Shown: in pieces, positions 18,760 through 28,407 of the stretch | How the letters are laid out: each line of letters begins with the position of its first letter | How positions within the stretch are numbered: position 1 is the stretch's first letter | NCBI GenBank assembly: GCA_027488255.1 | Contig: JAIYBZ010000035.1 | Span: 124,001-188,000 of the forward strand | Length of the DNA: 64,000 bases | Source of the DNA: Comamonadaceae bacterium | GTDB lineage: Bacteria; Pseudomonadota; Gammaproteobacteria; Burkholderiales; Burkholderiaceae_C | Direction: 5' to 3' | The notes under the pieces: model-generated | Told to the model about the DNA's origin: nothing | Database searches by the model: none | Seen by the model: only the letters and a program-made list of their open reading frames with translations | Made by a program: the position numbers and the translations under genes

Positions 18760-19377
18760 TTATTTGCGCTGGCCCATCAACTGGCGGGCAAAAGACTCAG
18801 CGGTGACTTCCATGGCCAGCACCTGACGGTCGACCACGCTGCGAAAGTAACGCCAGAACATCAATGCGGGAATGGCCACCATCAAACCGAAAGCGGTGTT
18901 GTAAAGCGCCACTGAGATACCGTGCGCCAACAAGGCCGGCTGTTTTTGGCTGGCCGTGTGGGCCGCAAAAATGTCGATCATGCCGACCACGGTGCCCAAC
19001 AAACCCAGCAGCGGTGCGGCAGAGGCAATGGTGGCCAGGGCGGGCAAGTAGCGCTCGAGTCTTTGGGCGGCCACTCGGCCTGCCATTTGCATCTCGGCTT
19101 GCACCTCGTCCGCCGAGGCGTTGGGTTTGTTGTGCAGGCAACGCAGTCCACTGGCCAAGACCGGGCCAATGGCGCCGGCATGCTCAAGTGTTTGAACCAT
19201 GTCGGGCAAGGGCACGCCACGTTGCATGGCATCTAGGCTTTGCTGCAGGATGTTGTGCGGAATGACCTTGGTCGATTGCAACTGAACGGCGCGTTCCAAG
19301 ATCAAGGCCAGGGCCGCAATTGAGCACAGAATCAAAGGCCAAATGGGCCAACCTGCGGCTTGTATGATGGACAGCAA
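18760..19377 (-). CDS. exbB: MotA/TolQ/ExbB proton channel protein
   Basis: A 205-residue membrane protein with three helices. The N-terminal one is 'WPIWPLILCSIAALALILER', and the C-terminal pair lies in the MotA/TolQ/ExbB domain ('LPALATIASAAPLLGLLGTV' and 'ISVALYNTAFGLMVAIPALM'). It is the pentameric partner of ExbD in the proton motor. The start appears to be a TTG at 19377. It is the first gene of the exbB-to-adk operon. Confidence 0.94.
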   Translation of the reverse strand: MLSIIQAAGWPIWPLILCSIAALALILERAVQLQSTKVIPHNILQQSLDAMQRGVPLPDMVQTLEHAGAIGPVLASGLRCLHNKPNASADEVQAEMQMAGRVAAQRLERYLPALATIASAAPLLGLLGTVVGMIDIFAAHTASQKQPALLAHGISVALYNTAFGLMVAIPALMFWRYFRSVVDRQVLAMEVTAESFARQLMGQRK

Positions 19378-19732
19378 AAGTGACTTTCAAGTGGGGCGGA
19401 CAACTTCGGGCTTGATTATCGGTGAACCCCAAGCCGGGCCGCAATCGAGTCAGCCGGCCCCCTGCTGAGCGGTCTTGTTTCTGTGGATAACTTTGTGAAG
19501 AACTTTGTTGCCTCGCGTTTTTCGCATACTGAGGTATCTAGCTCTGGGCCAAAATTCATCCGGTCATTTTTAAAATTGTCAACAAAATCAATGACTTGCA
19601 AGTTTTCTCCTTTTTCTCTCTCCGAACTGCAGCGCCAAGCCCCGTGCGGCGTGGCTTGTGGAGTACTCGGCTCGCCAGCACTGGGGTTTGGGGCCTGAAA
19701 CGGCTTCCAAAAGCCCATGAAATCGACACACC
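19378..19732. other. Divergent intergenic region between exbB and xseA
   Basis: 355 bases without a supported gene. It holds a DnaA-box match (19482-19490), an AT-rich middle (about 19540-19610) likely to contain promoters for exbB on the minus strand and xseA on the plus strand, and short open frames on both strands with no recognisable protein features. Confidence 0.5.
19482..19490 (-). other. Perfect DnaA-box match
   Basis: TGTGGATAA here reads TTATCCACA on the minus strand, the exact E. coli R1-type DnaA box. No further copies were noticed in the surrounding 350 bases. A lone box can be a regulatory site or occur by chance. Confidence 0.4.
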
Positions 19733-21025
19733 ATGACCCTGAATGACGATTTAAAGCCCCGTGCGTGGACAGTCTCAGCGCTGTGCCGCGCAGTCGCTGA
19801 CACCTTGGATGCGCAGTTCAATCCTGTCAAGGTGCGCGGGGAGATTTCGGGCTTCTCGCGCGCGGCCAGCGGGCATTGTTATTTTTCCCTCAAGGACGAC
19901 ACGGGGCAGATCCGCTGCGCCATGTTTCGCCGGGCGGCCAGCCTGATGGATTTTTCGCCCCAAGATGGTGAATTGGTCGAGGTGCGCGGGCGTTTGGGGG
20001 TGTACGAGGCCCGTGGGGATTTACAGCTGATTGTGGAGTCCATGGAGCGGGCCGGGCAGGGCGCTCTTTTTGAGCAATTTTTGCGGCTCAAGGCCAAATT
20101 AGAAGCCGAAGGGCTGTTTGATCCCACTCAAAAGCGCGCGCTCCCAGAGCACCCCCGTGCGATTGGCGTGGTGACCTCATTGGGAGCGGCCGCTTGGCAC
20201 GATGTGGTGACGGCCCTGCAGCGGCGTGTGCCCCATATTCCGGTGCTGATGGTGCCGGCCTTGGTCCAGGGGGCAGGGGCTGCGGCGACTTTGGCGCAAG
20301 CCTTGCACCAGCTCTATGTCTTCACCGCGGAAGACAACCCACTGAGCCCGCCGGTGGATGTGATTTTGTTGGTGCGCGGCGGCGGATCGATGGAAGACTT
20401 GTGGTCCTTCAACGATGAACACTTGGCCCGAGTGATCGCGCAAAGCCCGGTGCCGCTGATCTCGGGCGTGGGGCACGAGACCGATTTCACCATCGCTGAC
20501 TTTGTTGCCGATGTGCGGGCCCCGACTCCGACGGCCGCGGCCGAAATGGCGGCCACCGACCGCGCTACTCGTTTTGAGGGACTGTCGATGCTCGAATACC
20601 GCTTGCGCCAGGGGGTGCAGCGCCAGCAAGACCGACAAGGCCAGCGCTTGGACACCTTGGCCGCGCGCCTGACACGTCCGCAAGCCTTGCTGGGGCAACA
20701 GCTTCAGCAGCTGGACCGTTGGGCCCATCGCTTGCAAACAGGCCTGCACAAGCAAGTGACACAGGGGGCGCACCACATCGAACGCTTGAGCGATCGACTG
20801 AGCTTTAACCGAGAGCAACTCGTGCAGCAGCGTGCCCAGCGTTTGGAAAAAGCCGCGCTGCGCTTGTCATCGGTCGACCCCCAAAAGGTGTTGCAGCGTG
20901 GCTACGCGTGGTTGAGCGATGAACAGGGCCAAGCCCTGACGCAAGCCTCGCAATTTCATGCGGGGCAAGCGGTGCAGGCCACCCTGGCCGACGGCGCGGT
21001 GCCCCTCACTGTGCGGGGCGGCTGA
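19733..21025 (+). CDS. xseA: Exodeoxyribonuclease VII large subunit
   Basis: A 430-residue protein. The N-terminal OB fold (about residues 10-105) includes 'GEISGFSRAASGHCYFSLKD'. The catalytic domain has 'PRAIGVVTSLGAAAWHDVVT', 'ILLVRGGGSMEDLWSFNDE' and 'VGHETDFTIADFVADVRAPT'. A long coiled-coil follows (about residues 275-390). With the small subunit XseB, which is not in this window, it degrades single-stranded DNA. It is divergent from exbB and upstream of sodB. Confidence 0.97.
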   Translation: MTLNDDLKPRAWTVSALCRAVADTLDAQFNPVKVRGEISGFSRAASGHCYFSLKDDTGQIRCAMFRRAASLMDFSPQDGELVEVRGRLGVYEARGDLQLIVESMERAGQGALFEQFLRLKAKLEAEGLFDPTQKRALPEHPRAIGVVTSLGAAAWHDVVTALQRRVPHIPVLMVPALVQGAGAAATLAQALHQLYVFTAEDNPLSPPVDVILLVRGGGSMEDLWSFNDEHLARVIAQSPVPLISGVGHETDFTIADFVADVRAPTPTAAAEMAATDRATRFEGLSMLEYRLRQGVQRQQDRQGQRLDTLAARLTRPQALLGQQLQQLDRWAHRLQTGLHKQVTQGAHHIERLSDRLSFNREQLVQQRAQRLEKAALRLSSVDPQKVLQRGYAWLSDEQGQALTQASQFHAGQAVQATLADGAVPLTVRGG

Positions 21026-21169
21026 ATCTGCAGTGGGCCAACGGCAGGTCCACATTGAAAAGCCCACGCCGGGCCGGCCCGTTCAGTGACCTGTGGGAAT
21101 CAGGGGCGATTCGGCTGGCCCTAAAATGCGCAAGCTCAACCTTATTTGCAACAACAAAAGGACTTTCCC

Positions 21170-21751
21170 ATGGAACACACCCTGCCCGCACTGCCTTATG
21201 CGATCGATGCATTGGCCCCCCATTACAGCCAAGAAACGCTGGAGTTCCACCACGGCAAGCACCACAACGCCTACGTCGTGAACTTGAACAACCTGCAAAA
21301 AGGCACCGAATTTGAGAGCATGTCGCTCGAAGAGATCATCAAAAAATCCAGCGGCGGCATCTACAACAACTCTGCCCAAATCTGGAACCACACCTTTTTC
21401 TGGAACTGCATGAAGCCCAACGGCGGTGGCGAACCCTCCGGTGCTTTGGCGGCCGCCATCAACGCCAAATTTGGCAGCTACGCGGCTTTCAAAGAAGCCT
21501 TTGTGAAAAGCGCTGTCGGTAACTTTGGTTCCGGCTGGACTTGGTTGGTCAAGAAAGCCGACGGTTCTGTGGACATCGTCAACATGGGCGCTGCGGGCAC
21601 CCCTCTGACCACCGGCGACACCGCTTTGTTGACCGTGGACGTGTGGGAGCACGCCTACTACATCGACTACCGCAACATGCGTCCCAAGTTTGTCGAAACC
21701 TTCCTCGACAAATTGGTCAACTGGTCGTTCGCTGAGAAAAACTTCGGTTAA
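21170..21751 (+). CDS. sodB: Superoxide dismutase, Fe type
   Basis: A 193-residue protein. Metal ligands are visible: the first His pair region '[20 protein letters not shown]', a second His in '[12 protein letters not shown]', and Asp/His in '[16 protein letters not shown]'. Length and motif context favour the iron form. It converts superoxide to oxygen and peroxide in the cytoplasm. The ATG at 21170 has AAAGGA upstream. An intrinsic terminator follows, so it is probably monocistronic. Confidence 0.96.
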   Translation: MEHTLPALPYAIDALAPHYSQETLEFHHGKHHNAYVVNLNNLQKGTEFESMSLEEIIKKSSGGIYNNSAQIWNHTFFWNCMKPNGGGEPSGALAAAINAKFGSYAAFKEAFVKSAVGNFGSGWTWLVKKADGSVDIVNMGAAGTPLTTGDTALLTVDVWEHAYYIDYRNMRPKFVETFLDKLVNWSFAEKNFG

Positions 21752-21773
21752 TCGATGCCCACTGCCTGTATCA

Positions 21774-21796
21774 AGCCCGCGCAAGCGGGCTTTTTT
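21774..21796 (+). terminator. Intrinsic terminator of sodB
   Basis: AGCCCGC/GCGGGCT arms with a GCAA loop, followed by a run of T residues, 22 bases after the sodB stop. Confidence 0.9.
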
Positions 21797-21917
21797 CATG
21801 GCGCATGGGCCTTCAAGTCTGCCTGTGGTCCGTGAAACTCACGCCGATGGTTGGGGCTGAAAAAAGACTGGTTTGCCCATCGATTGCGTCACAATCGCCC
21901 CAACGTGAAACTGCGAG

Positions 21918-23033
21918 GTGGACGTGGAACAAGTGGATGCGGTTGTGATTGGGGCGGGCGTGGTCGGGCTGGCGGTTGGACGCGAGCTGGCCTTGGCGGG
22001 GCATGAGGTGATGGTGCTGGAATCTCAGAACGCCATCGGCACCGGCATCAGTTCTCGCAACAGCGAGGTCATTCACGCCGGGATTTATTACCCCAAAGGC
22101 TCGCTCAAGGCCCGGCTGTGCGTGCAAGGCAAGGCCTTGTTGTACGCCTACTGCGCCGAGCGCGGCGTGGGGCACCGGCGCTTGGGCAAATTGATCGTGG
22201 CGACCGAGCCCGCGCAACGCGCACAACTGGACGGCATTGTGGCCAAAGCCATGGCCAATGGCGTACACGATTTGCAAAAACTCAGCGCAGAAGAGGCCCG
22301 CGCCCTCGAGCCTGCCTTGGCCTGCGAAGCGGCTTTGCTCTCACCCAGTACGGGGGTGGTGGACAGTCATGGCTTGATGTTGGCCTTGCAAGGCGATATG
22401 GAGCATGCCGGTGGTTTGCTGGCGCTGCTCTCGCCGGTGCAACACATTCACCTGAGCCAAGGCACCGCCACGCACCCCATCGTGTTGCACACCGAAGACG
22501 GCACCGACTTGGCTTGCAAAAAACTCGTCAACGCGGCGGGCTTGAACGCTGTGGCCGTGGCGCGGAGCATGCAGGGGCTCAATACGGCGTTGTTGCCGCA
22601 AGCCCACTACGCCAAGGGCCATTACTTCACGCTGGCGGGCAAAGCCCCGTTTTCGCGCTTGATCTACCCCGTGCCCGAAGCGGCCGGGCTGGGTGTGCAC
22701 CTCACGCTCGACTTGGGCGGGCAGGCGAAGTTTGGCCCCGATGTGCAGTGGGTTGACGATCCGACTGAGCTAAATGTAGATGCCCGCCGCGCCAATGCGT
22801 TTTATGCCGAGGTGCGCCGCTATTGGCCCGCTTTGCCTGACGGTGCTTTGCAGCCGGGCTATGCCGGTATGCGGCCCAAAATCAATGGGCCGCATGAAGC
22901 AGCAGCCGACTTCATGATTCAGGGCCCCGCTGAGCATGGCGTGCCGGGTTTGGTGAATTTGTTGGGCATCGAGTCGCCGGGCTTGACCAGTTCACTCGCC
23001 ATCGCTGCCCATGTGGCGCAGCAGTTGCAGTAA
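21918..23033 (+). CDS. FAD-dependent oxidoreductase, L-2-hydroxyglutarate oxidase-like
   Basis: A 371-residue DAO-family flavoprotein. It has the dinucleotide motif '[20 protein letters not shown]', '[20 protein letters not shown]' and '[20 protein letters not shown]' as in LhgO-type enzymes, and a C-terminal '[11 protein letters not shown]'. These oxidise L-2-hydroxyglutarate or related 2-hydroxy acids and pass electrons to the respiratory chain. The start is a GTG (21918), with a second in-frame GTG two codons on. It has no obvious operon partner. Confidence 0.88.
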   Translation: MDVEQVDAVVIGAGVVGLAVGRELALAGHEVMVLESQNAIGTGISSRNSEVIHAGIYYPKGSLKARLCVQGKALLYAYCAERGVGHRRLGKLIVATEPAQRAQLDGIVAKAMANGVHDLQKLSAEEARALEPALACEAALLSPSTGVVDSHGLMLALQGDMEHAGGLLALLSPVQHIHLSQGTATHPIVLHTEDGTDLACKKLVNAAGLNAVAVARSMQGLNTALLPQAHYAKGHYFTLAGKAPFSRLIYPVPEAAGLGVHLTLDLGGQAKFGPDVQWVDDPTELNVDARRANAFYAEVRRYWPALPDGALQPGYAGMRPKINGPHEAAADFMIQGPAEHGVPGLVNLLGIESPGLTSSLAIAAHVAQQLQ

Positions 23034-23101
23034 GCCAAACACCTGAACGCATGAGCACATGCATCTTTCATCTTGCATCTTCCAAATGGCGATGCAACAT
23101 G

Positions 23102-23140
23102 AAAAAGGCCATCCCCTTGCCGAAGCTGGGGGATGGCCTT
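23102..23140 (-). terminator. Intrinsic terminator of aqpZ
   Basis: Arms GGCCATCCCC (23107-23116) and GGGGATGGCC (23129-23138) form a ten-base-pair stem with a 12-base loop. On the minus strand it is followed by T5. It lies about 70 bases beyond the aqpZ stop. Confidence 0.8.
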
Positions 23141-23210
23141 GGCCTTGCATCACATCAAGGGCAGTGGATGCCGCTGGATGTGGCGCGTGTTGTTGCCTAG
23201 GGCAACAGAA

Positions 23211-23900
23211 TCAGGCCTTTTCAGAGCCAATCTGCCGATACACCCAAGCGCCCAAAACGGCACCCGCAATGGGGGCCAACCAGAACACCCACAGCTGGTT
23301 CACCGCCCAGTCGCCGACATACAAAGCCACTGCCGTGCTGCGGGCAGGGTTCACTGAGGTGTTGGTCACGGGAATGCTGATCAAGTGGATCAAGGTCAAG
23401 CACAGGCCAATGGCAATGGGGGCCAAGCCTTGCGGGGCGCGTTTGTCGGTGGCGCCCAAGATGACCAACAAAAACATCATGGTCATGACGACTTCGGTCA
23501 CCAAAGCCGAGAGCAGGCTGTAGCCGCCTGGCGAGTGCTCGCCATACCCATTCGAGGCAAAACCGCCTGCCAAATCAAAGCCTGCTTTGCCGCTGGCGAT
23601 GAGGTAGAGCACCCCACCGGCGGCGATGCCGCCCAAAACTTGCGAGACGATGTAGGGGGCCAACTCTTTGGCCGGGAAGCGTCCGCCGGCCCACAAACCA
23701 ATAGAGACCGCCGGGTTCAAGTGGCAGCCTGAAATGTGGCCGATGGCAAAGGCCATGGTCAGCACGGTCAAGCCAAAGGCCAGAGAAACGCCGGCAAAGC
23801 CAATGCCAAGTTGGGGAAACGCCGCCGCCAACACCGCGCTGCCGCAACCGCCCAGAACCAACCAAAATGTGCCCATAAATTCGGCGCAGTACTTTTTCAT
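23211..23900 (-). CDS. aqpZ: Aquaporin Z
   Basis: A 229-residue membrane protein with six helices. Both NPA half-helix motifs are present: '[13 protein letters not shown]' and '[14 protein letters not shown]', the second with the selectivity-filter Arg directly after NPA. It is a water channel of the inner membrane. The start at 23900 ([16 protein letters not shown]) matches the family N-terminus, and GGAG lies just upstream of it. Confidence 0.96.
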   Translation of the reverse strand: MKKYCAEFMGTFWLVLGGCGSAVLAAAFPQLGIGFAGVSLAFGLTVLTMAFAIGHISGCHLNPAVSIGLWAGGRFPAKELAPYIVSQVLGGIAAGGVLYLIASGKAGFDLAGGFASNGYGEHSPGGYSLLSALVTEVVMTMMFLLVILGATDKRAPQGLAPIAIGLCLTLIHLISIPVTNTSVNPARSTAVALYVGDWAVNQLWVFWLAPIAGAVLGAWVYRQIGSEKA

Positions 23901-24070
23901 CAAGATCTCCCATAAAGTCATTCGCCAACGGATGATGGCTGCGTGAGTCTATTCTTTATGGGTCTTTAAATTGACCAAAACAATACTAAGTAACGCTATT
24001 TTTTGTCAATGGGTCGAGAGTGCCCCGTGGGTGACAAGCAGGGCCAGCGCCCTGCGCCATCATCTGGCCC

Positions 24071-24877
24071 ATGCACCCATTTGACGAAGCCATTGATCTG
24101 CGCTCGGATGCGCCCCACACCTTCACCGGCAAAACCCAACCGGCCTACGCCAATATGGTGGGGCCCTTCGGGGGCACCACCACCGCACAGTTGTTGCAGG
24201 CGGCGCTGTTGCACCCAGAGCGGCTGGGAGATCCGGTGGCCTTGACCGTTAACTTTGCGGCGCCCGTGGCCGATGGCGAGATTCAATGGGTGGCGCGTCC
24301 CGTACGCACCAACCGATCGACGCAGCACTGGATCATCGAAGCGAAGCAAGCAGAAGGGCTGGTGGCCACGGCAACCGCTGTGTTTGCGCTGCGGCGCGAA
24401 ACCTGGTCATCCGTGGAAGCCCAGATGCCCACTTCGGTGCCTTCGCCCGATACCTTGCCACGCATGCCTGTGAAAAACATGCCAGCCTGGCCGCAGTGCT
24501 ATGACATGCGCTTCGTTGAAGGCGCGTTTCCAAGCGCATTTGATGAAAAAGAACAACAGCACTCGCGTTCGTGTCTGTGGGTGCGTGACGAGCCCCCAAG
24601 GCCCATGGATTTCGCTTCGCTGGCGTCCATGAGTGACAGTTTTTTCCCGCGCATTTACATTCGCCGTCGCCGCCGTATCCCCATCGGGACCGTCTCACTG
24701 ACCACTTATTTTCATGCCGACAACGCCCTGCTGGCCCAGGTGGGCGCGCGCCATGTGTTGGGGGTCGCCAAAGCGCTGAATTACCGTAACGGTTTCTTTG
24801 ACCAAACCGGCGAACTCTGGAGCCCCGAAGGCCAATTGCTGGCCAGTACGCACCAGCTGGTTTATTTCAAGGACTGA
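24071..24877 (+). CDS. Acyl-CoA thioesterase-like double hot-dog protein
   Basis: A 268-residue protein resembling the TesB-like/thioesterase superfamily (4HBT_3 type). The first hot-dog has 'YANMVGPFGGTTTAQLLQAA', and the second has 'DFASLASMSDSFFPRIYIRR' and 'VGARHVLGVAKALNYRNGFF'. It is expected to hydrolyse acyl-CoA thioesters, with unknown chain length. It is convergent with pyrD and has no same-strand partner. Confidence 0.78.
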   Translation: MHPFDEAIDLRSDAPHTFTGKTQPAYANMVGPFGGTTTAQLLQAALLHPERLGDPVALTVNFAAPVADGEIQWVARPVRTNRSTQHWIIEAKQAEGLVATATAVFALRRETWSSVEAQMPTSVPSPDTLPRMPVKNMPAWPQCYDMRFVEGAFPSAFDEKEQQHSRSCLWVRDEPPRPMDFASLASMSDSFFPRIYIRRRRRIPIGTVSLTTYFHADNALLAQVGARHVLGVAKALNYRNGFFDQTGELWSPEGQLLASTHQLVYFKD

Positions 24878-24949
24878 GCGCGTCAGGGTTCGCCGCTCAG
24901 CCGCGCACACCCCAAAACTGGGTGTGGCCGCGTGCAGAGTGAGACGGTT

Positions 24950-25993
24950 TCAGCGCTTCATCTGCTGCAGCGCACTGGCCACTTCGGTCACCAAAGCTGG
25001 GCCTTTGTAGATGAGGCCGGTGTAGATCTGCACGAGATCGGCCCCGGCTTCGATTTTGGCAATCGCATCGTGACCGCTCAAAATGCCGCCCACACCAATG
25101 ATGGGAAATTCACGGCCCAAGGCCGCGCGCAGCAATCGGATCACGCGGTTGCTGCCTTCGCTAACGGGCGCGCCAGACAAGCCGCCCATTTCTTCGGCAT
25201 GCGGCAGGCCGCTCACGGCATCGCGTGCCAAGGTGGTGTTGGTGGCGATCACCCCGTCCATGCCGTGCTTTTGCAAGGTGGCGGCGATCACGCCCACTTG
25301 GGTTTCGTCCAGATCGGGCGCGATTTTCAAAAACATCGGCACGCGCCGGCCGTGTTCTGCCGCCAGTTCTTCGCGCCTTGCCACCAAGGCCCCCAGCAAA
25401 CCATCCAAGGCTTCGTCGCTTTGCAGGGCACGCAGGTTTTTCGTATTGGGGCTCGAGATGTTGACGGTCACATAGTCGGCATGGGGGTAAACGCCGGCCA
25501 ACGCCAGGAGGTAATCGTCGGTGGCGTTCTCAATGGGGGTGGTGGCGTTCTTGCCGATGTTCAGGCCCAGCAAGCGCCCTTGTTGGCGAAACTTGGCGCG
25601 TTTGACATTGGCAATGAAGGCATCTAAGCCATCGTTGTTGAAGCCCAATCGGTTGATCAGCGCTTGGGCTTGCGGCAGGCGGAACATGCGGGGTTTGGGG
25701 TTACCGGCTTGCGCCTTGGGCGTGACGGTGCCCACTTCCACAAAGCCAAAGCCCATGGCACCCAAGCCATCGATGCAACGGGCGTTTTTATCCAATCCCG
25801 CAGCCAAGCCAACGCGGTTGGGAAAGTGCAAGCCGGCCAGCGTCACGGCTTGCGCCACAAATGGCTGTCGGTAAAAACGGTCCAGCGGGGTGTTTTGGGT
25901 GCGTGCCAGCCCCTCGATCGTCAGTTCGTGGGCCTCTTCGGGGTCCATTTTGAACAAAAAGGAGCGGGCGAGGGCGTAGGGGATCAGGGACAT
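24950..25993 (-). CDS. pyrD: Dihydroorotate dehydrogenase (quinone)
   Basis: A 347-residue class 2 enzyme. It has an N-terminal membrane-associating helical region ('[20 protein letters not shown]'), '[20 protein letters not shown]', substrate motif '[15 protein letters not shown]' with the catalytic Ser nearby, and FMN-binding '[11 protein letters not shown]'. It oxidises dihydroorotate to orotate in pyrimidine synthesis, using quinone. It is divergent from rpiA across about 90 bases. Confidence 0.97.
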   Translation of the reverse strand: MSLIPYALARSFLFKMDPEEAHELTIEGLARTQNTPLDRFYRQPFVAQAVTLAGLHFPNRVGLAAGLDKNARCIDGLGAMGFGFVEVGTVTPKAQAGNPKPRMFRLPQAQALINRLGFNNDGLDAFIANVKRAKFRQQGRLLGLNIGKNATTPIENATDDYLLALAGVYPHADYVTVNISSPNTKNLRALQSDEALDGLLGALVARREELAAEHGRRVPMFLKIAPDLDETQVGVIAATLQKHGMDGVIATNTTLARDAVSGLPHAEEMGGLSGAPVSEGSNRVIRLLRAALGREFPIIGVGGILSGHDAIAKIEAGADLVQIYTGLIYKGPALVTEVASALQQMKR

Positions 25994-26084
25994 TGGATAA
26001 TTCCGGACGGCAAAAGCGTTGAGATTTCAGCCGATTGTCTCAAACCCTGAACTCCTTTTTCTTCTCCCCATCGAATCTATCCCC

Positions 26085-26756
26085 ATGACACAAGACGAAC
26101 TCAAAGCGCTGGTTGGCCAAGCGGCCCTGAAATACGTGGTCCCCGGTGAAATTGTGGGCGTGGGCACCGGCTCTACGGTGAACAAATTCATTGACGCCTT
26201 GGCCTCCATGAAAGACCAGATCAAGGGCGCGGTGTCCAGTTCTGAAGCCTCCACCTTGCGCCTCAAGGCCTTGGGAATTCCGGTGTTCGATTGCAATGCG
26301 GTCGACACGCTGTCGGTCTACATTGACGGGGCAGACGAGATCGACCCCCAAGGGCATATGGTCAAAGGCGGCGGTGCCGCATTGACGCGCGAAAAAATCG
26401 TCGCCGCACAAAGCCAACAGTTTGTCTGTATTGCCGACGAGAGCAAGGTGGTACGGGCATTGGGCGCGTTTCCCTTGCCGGTGGAAGTCATCCCCATGGC
26501 CACCGCCCGCGTCATGCGCCAATTTGCAGCCATGGGCGGCACGGCCTCGGTGCGACTCAAAGAGGGGCAACCTTTGGTGACCGACAACGGCCAGCACATT
26601 GTGGATGTCAAAGGGCTCTCGATTACCGACCCGGTCGCTTTTGAGATGCAAGTCAGTCAGTGGCCGGGCGTGGTCACTGTGGGTGTGTTTGCTTTGCAAA
26701 AAGCCCAGGTCTGCTTGCTGGGAACGTCGCAGGGCGTGAAGACCCTGACGTACTGA
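26085..26756 (+). CDS. rpiA: Ribose-5-phosphate isomerase A
   Basis: A 223-residue protein with the RpiA motifs '[18 protein letters not shown]', '[20 protein letters not shown]' and '[10 protein letters not shown]'. It interconverts ribose-5-phosphate and ribulose-5-phosphate. The frame is open upstream to 26019, but ATG 26085 gives the normal N-terminus. It is convergent with ribD with two bases between the stops. Confidence 0.97.
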   Translation: MTQDELKALVGQAALKYVVPGEIVGVGTGSTVNKFIDALASMKDQIKGAVSSSEASTLRLKALGIPVFDCNAVDTLSVYIDGADEIDPQGHMVKGGGAALTREKIVAAQSQQFVCIADESKVVRALGAFPLPVEVIPMATARVMRQFAAMGGTASVRLKEGQPLVTDNGQHIVDVKGLSITDPVAFEMQVSQWPGVVTVGVFALQKAQVCLLGTSQGVKTLTY

Positions 26757-26758
26757 GT

Positions 26759-27862
26759 TCAGGCGCGGCGCAGCAGCAGCCGCACATCGGGGCCCATGCG
26801 GTCGACCGCATGAAAACCGAGCCGTATGGCCTCACTGAGGTTGCTCAGTACCGGTAAATGGGCTAGGCCTTGTCCGGGCCCCAGCAATTGGGGCGCCAGA
26901 TAAACCAACCACTCGTCCACCAGCCCTTCGCGGATCAAAGAGCCATTGAGTTTGAAGCCGGCTTCAACATGCAGCTCGTTGATCTCACGCCGCGCCAGAT
27001 CGCGCAGCAGACCGGCCAAGTCCACCTTGCCGCCCGCGCCGGGCATGTCGATCACCGACACCCCCATCTGTTCGAGTGAGCGGCGTTTATCCGCGTGGTC
27101 TGTCGTGGCGGTGTAAAGCCAAATTTGGCGGGCTTGATCCCCTTCGCCCAAGGTCTTGAGCAGTCGCGCGGAAAGCGGCAGGTCCAAACGGCTGTCCACC
27201 ACAACCAAATGGGGTTGTCGAGGCACGGTCATGCCCCGCACCGTGAACAGTGGGTCGTCTTCGAGCACTGTCCCGATGCCCGTGAGGAGGGCGCAAGCGC
27301 GGGCCCGCCACGCGTGGCCATCTTGTCGTGCCTCGGGCGAGGTGATCCATTGGCTTTGGCCATTGGCCAAGGCGCTTTGCCCGTCCAAAGAGGTGGCCAC
27401 TTTCATGCGGGTCCACGGCAGGCCGCGTTCCATGCGGCTGAAAAAGCCGATGTTCAATTCGCGCGCCTGACGGGCCATCTCGCTACTGGGGTCCAGGGTG
27501 CTGACTTGCACGCCCGCGGCGGCCAAACGCTGCAGGCCTTGCCCCGCTACTTGGGGGTTGGGATCGGTCATGGCCGCGACCACTCGGCCAATGCCGGCAG
27601 CTGCCAGCGCATCGCAGCAGGGACCGGTGCGGCCTTGGTGGGCACATGGCTCCAGCGTGACCCAGGCCGTTGCCCCTTGGACAGGGTGTCCGCGTTGCTG
27701 GGCATCGCGCAAGGCCATGATTTCGGCATGCGGGCCTCCGGCGCGCTGGGTGTGACCCTCGCCCAACACCGTGCCATCTGGGCGGGTGATGACGCAGCCC
27801 ACACGCGGGTTGGGAGACGTCAGCCACAGGGCTTGTTGTGCCCACTCAAGGGCGCGCTGCAT
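26759..27862 (-). CDS. ribD: Riboflavin biosynthesis protein RibD (deaminase/reductase)
   Basis: About 367 residues. The N-terminal deaminase has the zinc site 'GPHAEIMALRDA' and 'TLEPCAHQGRTGPCCDAL'. The C-terminal reductase has 'WTRMKVATSLDGQSALANGQ' and 'HVEAGFKLNGSLI'. It carries out the second and third steps of riboflavin synthesis. The ATG at 27862 lacks a clear ribosome-binding site; in-frame TTG (27907) and GTG starts lie a few codons upstream. No FMN riboswitch was recognised. Confidence 0.95.
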   Translation of the reverse strand: MQRALEWAQQALWLTSPNPRVGCVITRPDGTVLGEGHTQRAGGPHAEIMALRDAQQRGHPVQGATAWVTLEPCAHQGRTGPCCDALAAAGIGRVVAAMTDPNPQVAGQGLQRLAAAGVQVSTLDPSSEMARQARELNIGFFSRMERGLPWTRMKVATSLDGQSALANGQSQWITSPEARQDGHAWRARACALLTGIGTVLEDDPLFTVRGMTVPRQPHLVVVDSRLDLPLSARLLKTLGEGDQARQIWLYTATTDHADKRRSLEQMGVSVIDMPGAGGKVDLAGLLRDLARREINELHVEAGFKLNGSLIREGLVDEWLVYLAPQLLGPGQGLAHLPVLSNLSEAIRLGFHAVDRMGPDVRLLLRRA

Positions 27863-27936
27863 GGGATCTGAAGAGACGGAAGAATCAAGCACTGGGAGGG
27901 ACAACAAAGTTCAGGCGAAGCGCCTCGATCGTTCAA

Positions 27937-28407
27937 TTATGGCGAGAATACGCCAACCCAGTCGGGCAAGGACGAGGCGCGGCTGTGCCATTCAATTCGG
28001 TGCTGTGGGGCAGACGTTGGATTGGAGTTGGGGGCTGTGCTGCTTGTGGCCGTGCTCGTGCTCCTGCTCGTGCTTGTGGGGGAATGTCCGCTGGACCAAG
28101 TGACGCTCACCGTCAAATCTCGGCTGAAAGCGTCGCCTTGCGCGGTGCTGTGCGCCCGGCGTGTGTAGCGCACGCCGTGGATGACCCTTTCTTCTTGCGG
28201 GGCGCAAAGGGCCAGCGGCTTTTGCATACAGTCCATCGCTTCGTTGGCCAATTGCTGGGCCACCGTGTGCTGGCGATTTTCGCGGGCCCCCTGCAGGGTT
28301 TTGAGGGTCAATTGGGTGGCGCCCAACAGGCCCACGCCCAAGATGGCCGAGGCGACCAACGCTTCGATCAAGGCCATGCCTGTTTGGCCCGATGCTTTGA
28401 GGGTCAT
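27937..28407 (-). CDS. pilV: Type IV pilus minor pilin PilV-like
   Basis: 156 residues with a prepilin N-terminus: short leader ending in Gly, then 'MALIEALVASAILGVGLLGA' with the conserved Glu at position +5 of the mature protein. The first mature residue is Met and not Phe. The C-terminal third contains a Ser/Thr-rich stretch. It overlaps pilX by four bases (ATGA). PilV-type proteins join the priming complex at the pilus tip. Confidence 0.82.
   Translation of the reverse strand: MTLKASGQTGMALIEALVASAILGVGLLGATQLTLKTLQGARENRQHTVAQQLANEAMDCMQKPLALCAPQEERVIHGVRYTRRAHSTAQGDAFSRDLTVSVTWSSGHSPTSTSRSTSTATSSTAPNSNPTSAPQHRIEWHSRASSLPDWVGVFSP

Noticed and set aside
19416..19718. 100-codon minus-strand frame upstream of exbB
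   Set aside because: No ribosome-binding site or domain; occupies the divergent promoter region. Treated as chance.
19378..19732. Replication origin suggested by a DnaA box
   Set aside because: Only one box, no dnaA/dnaN neighbours and no AT-rich repeat array.
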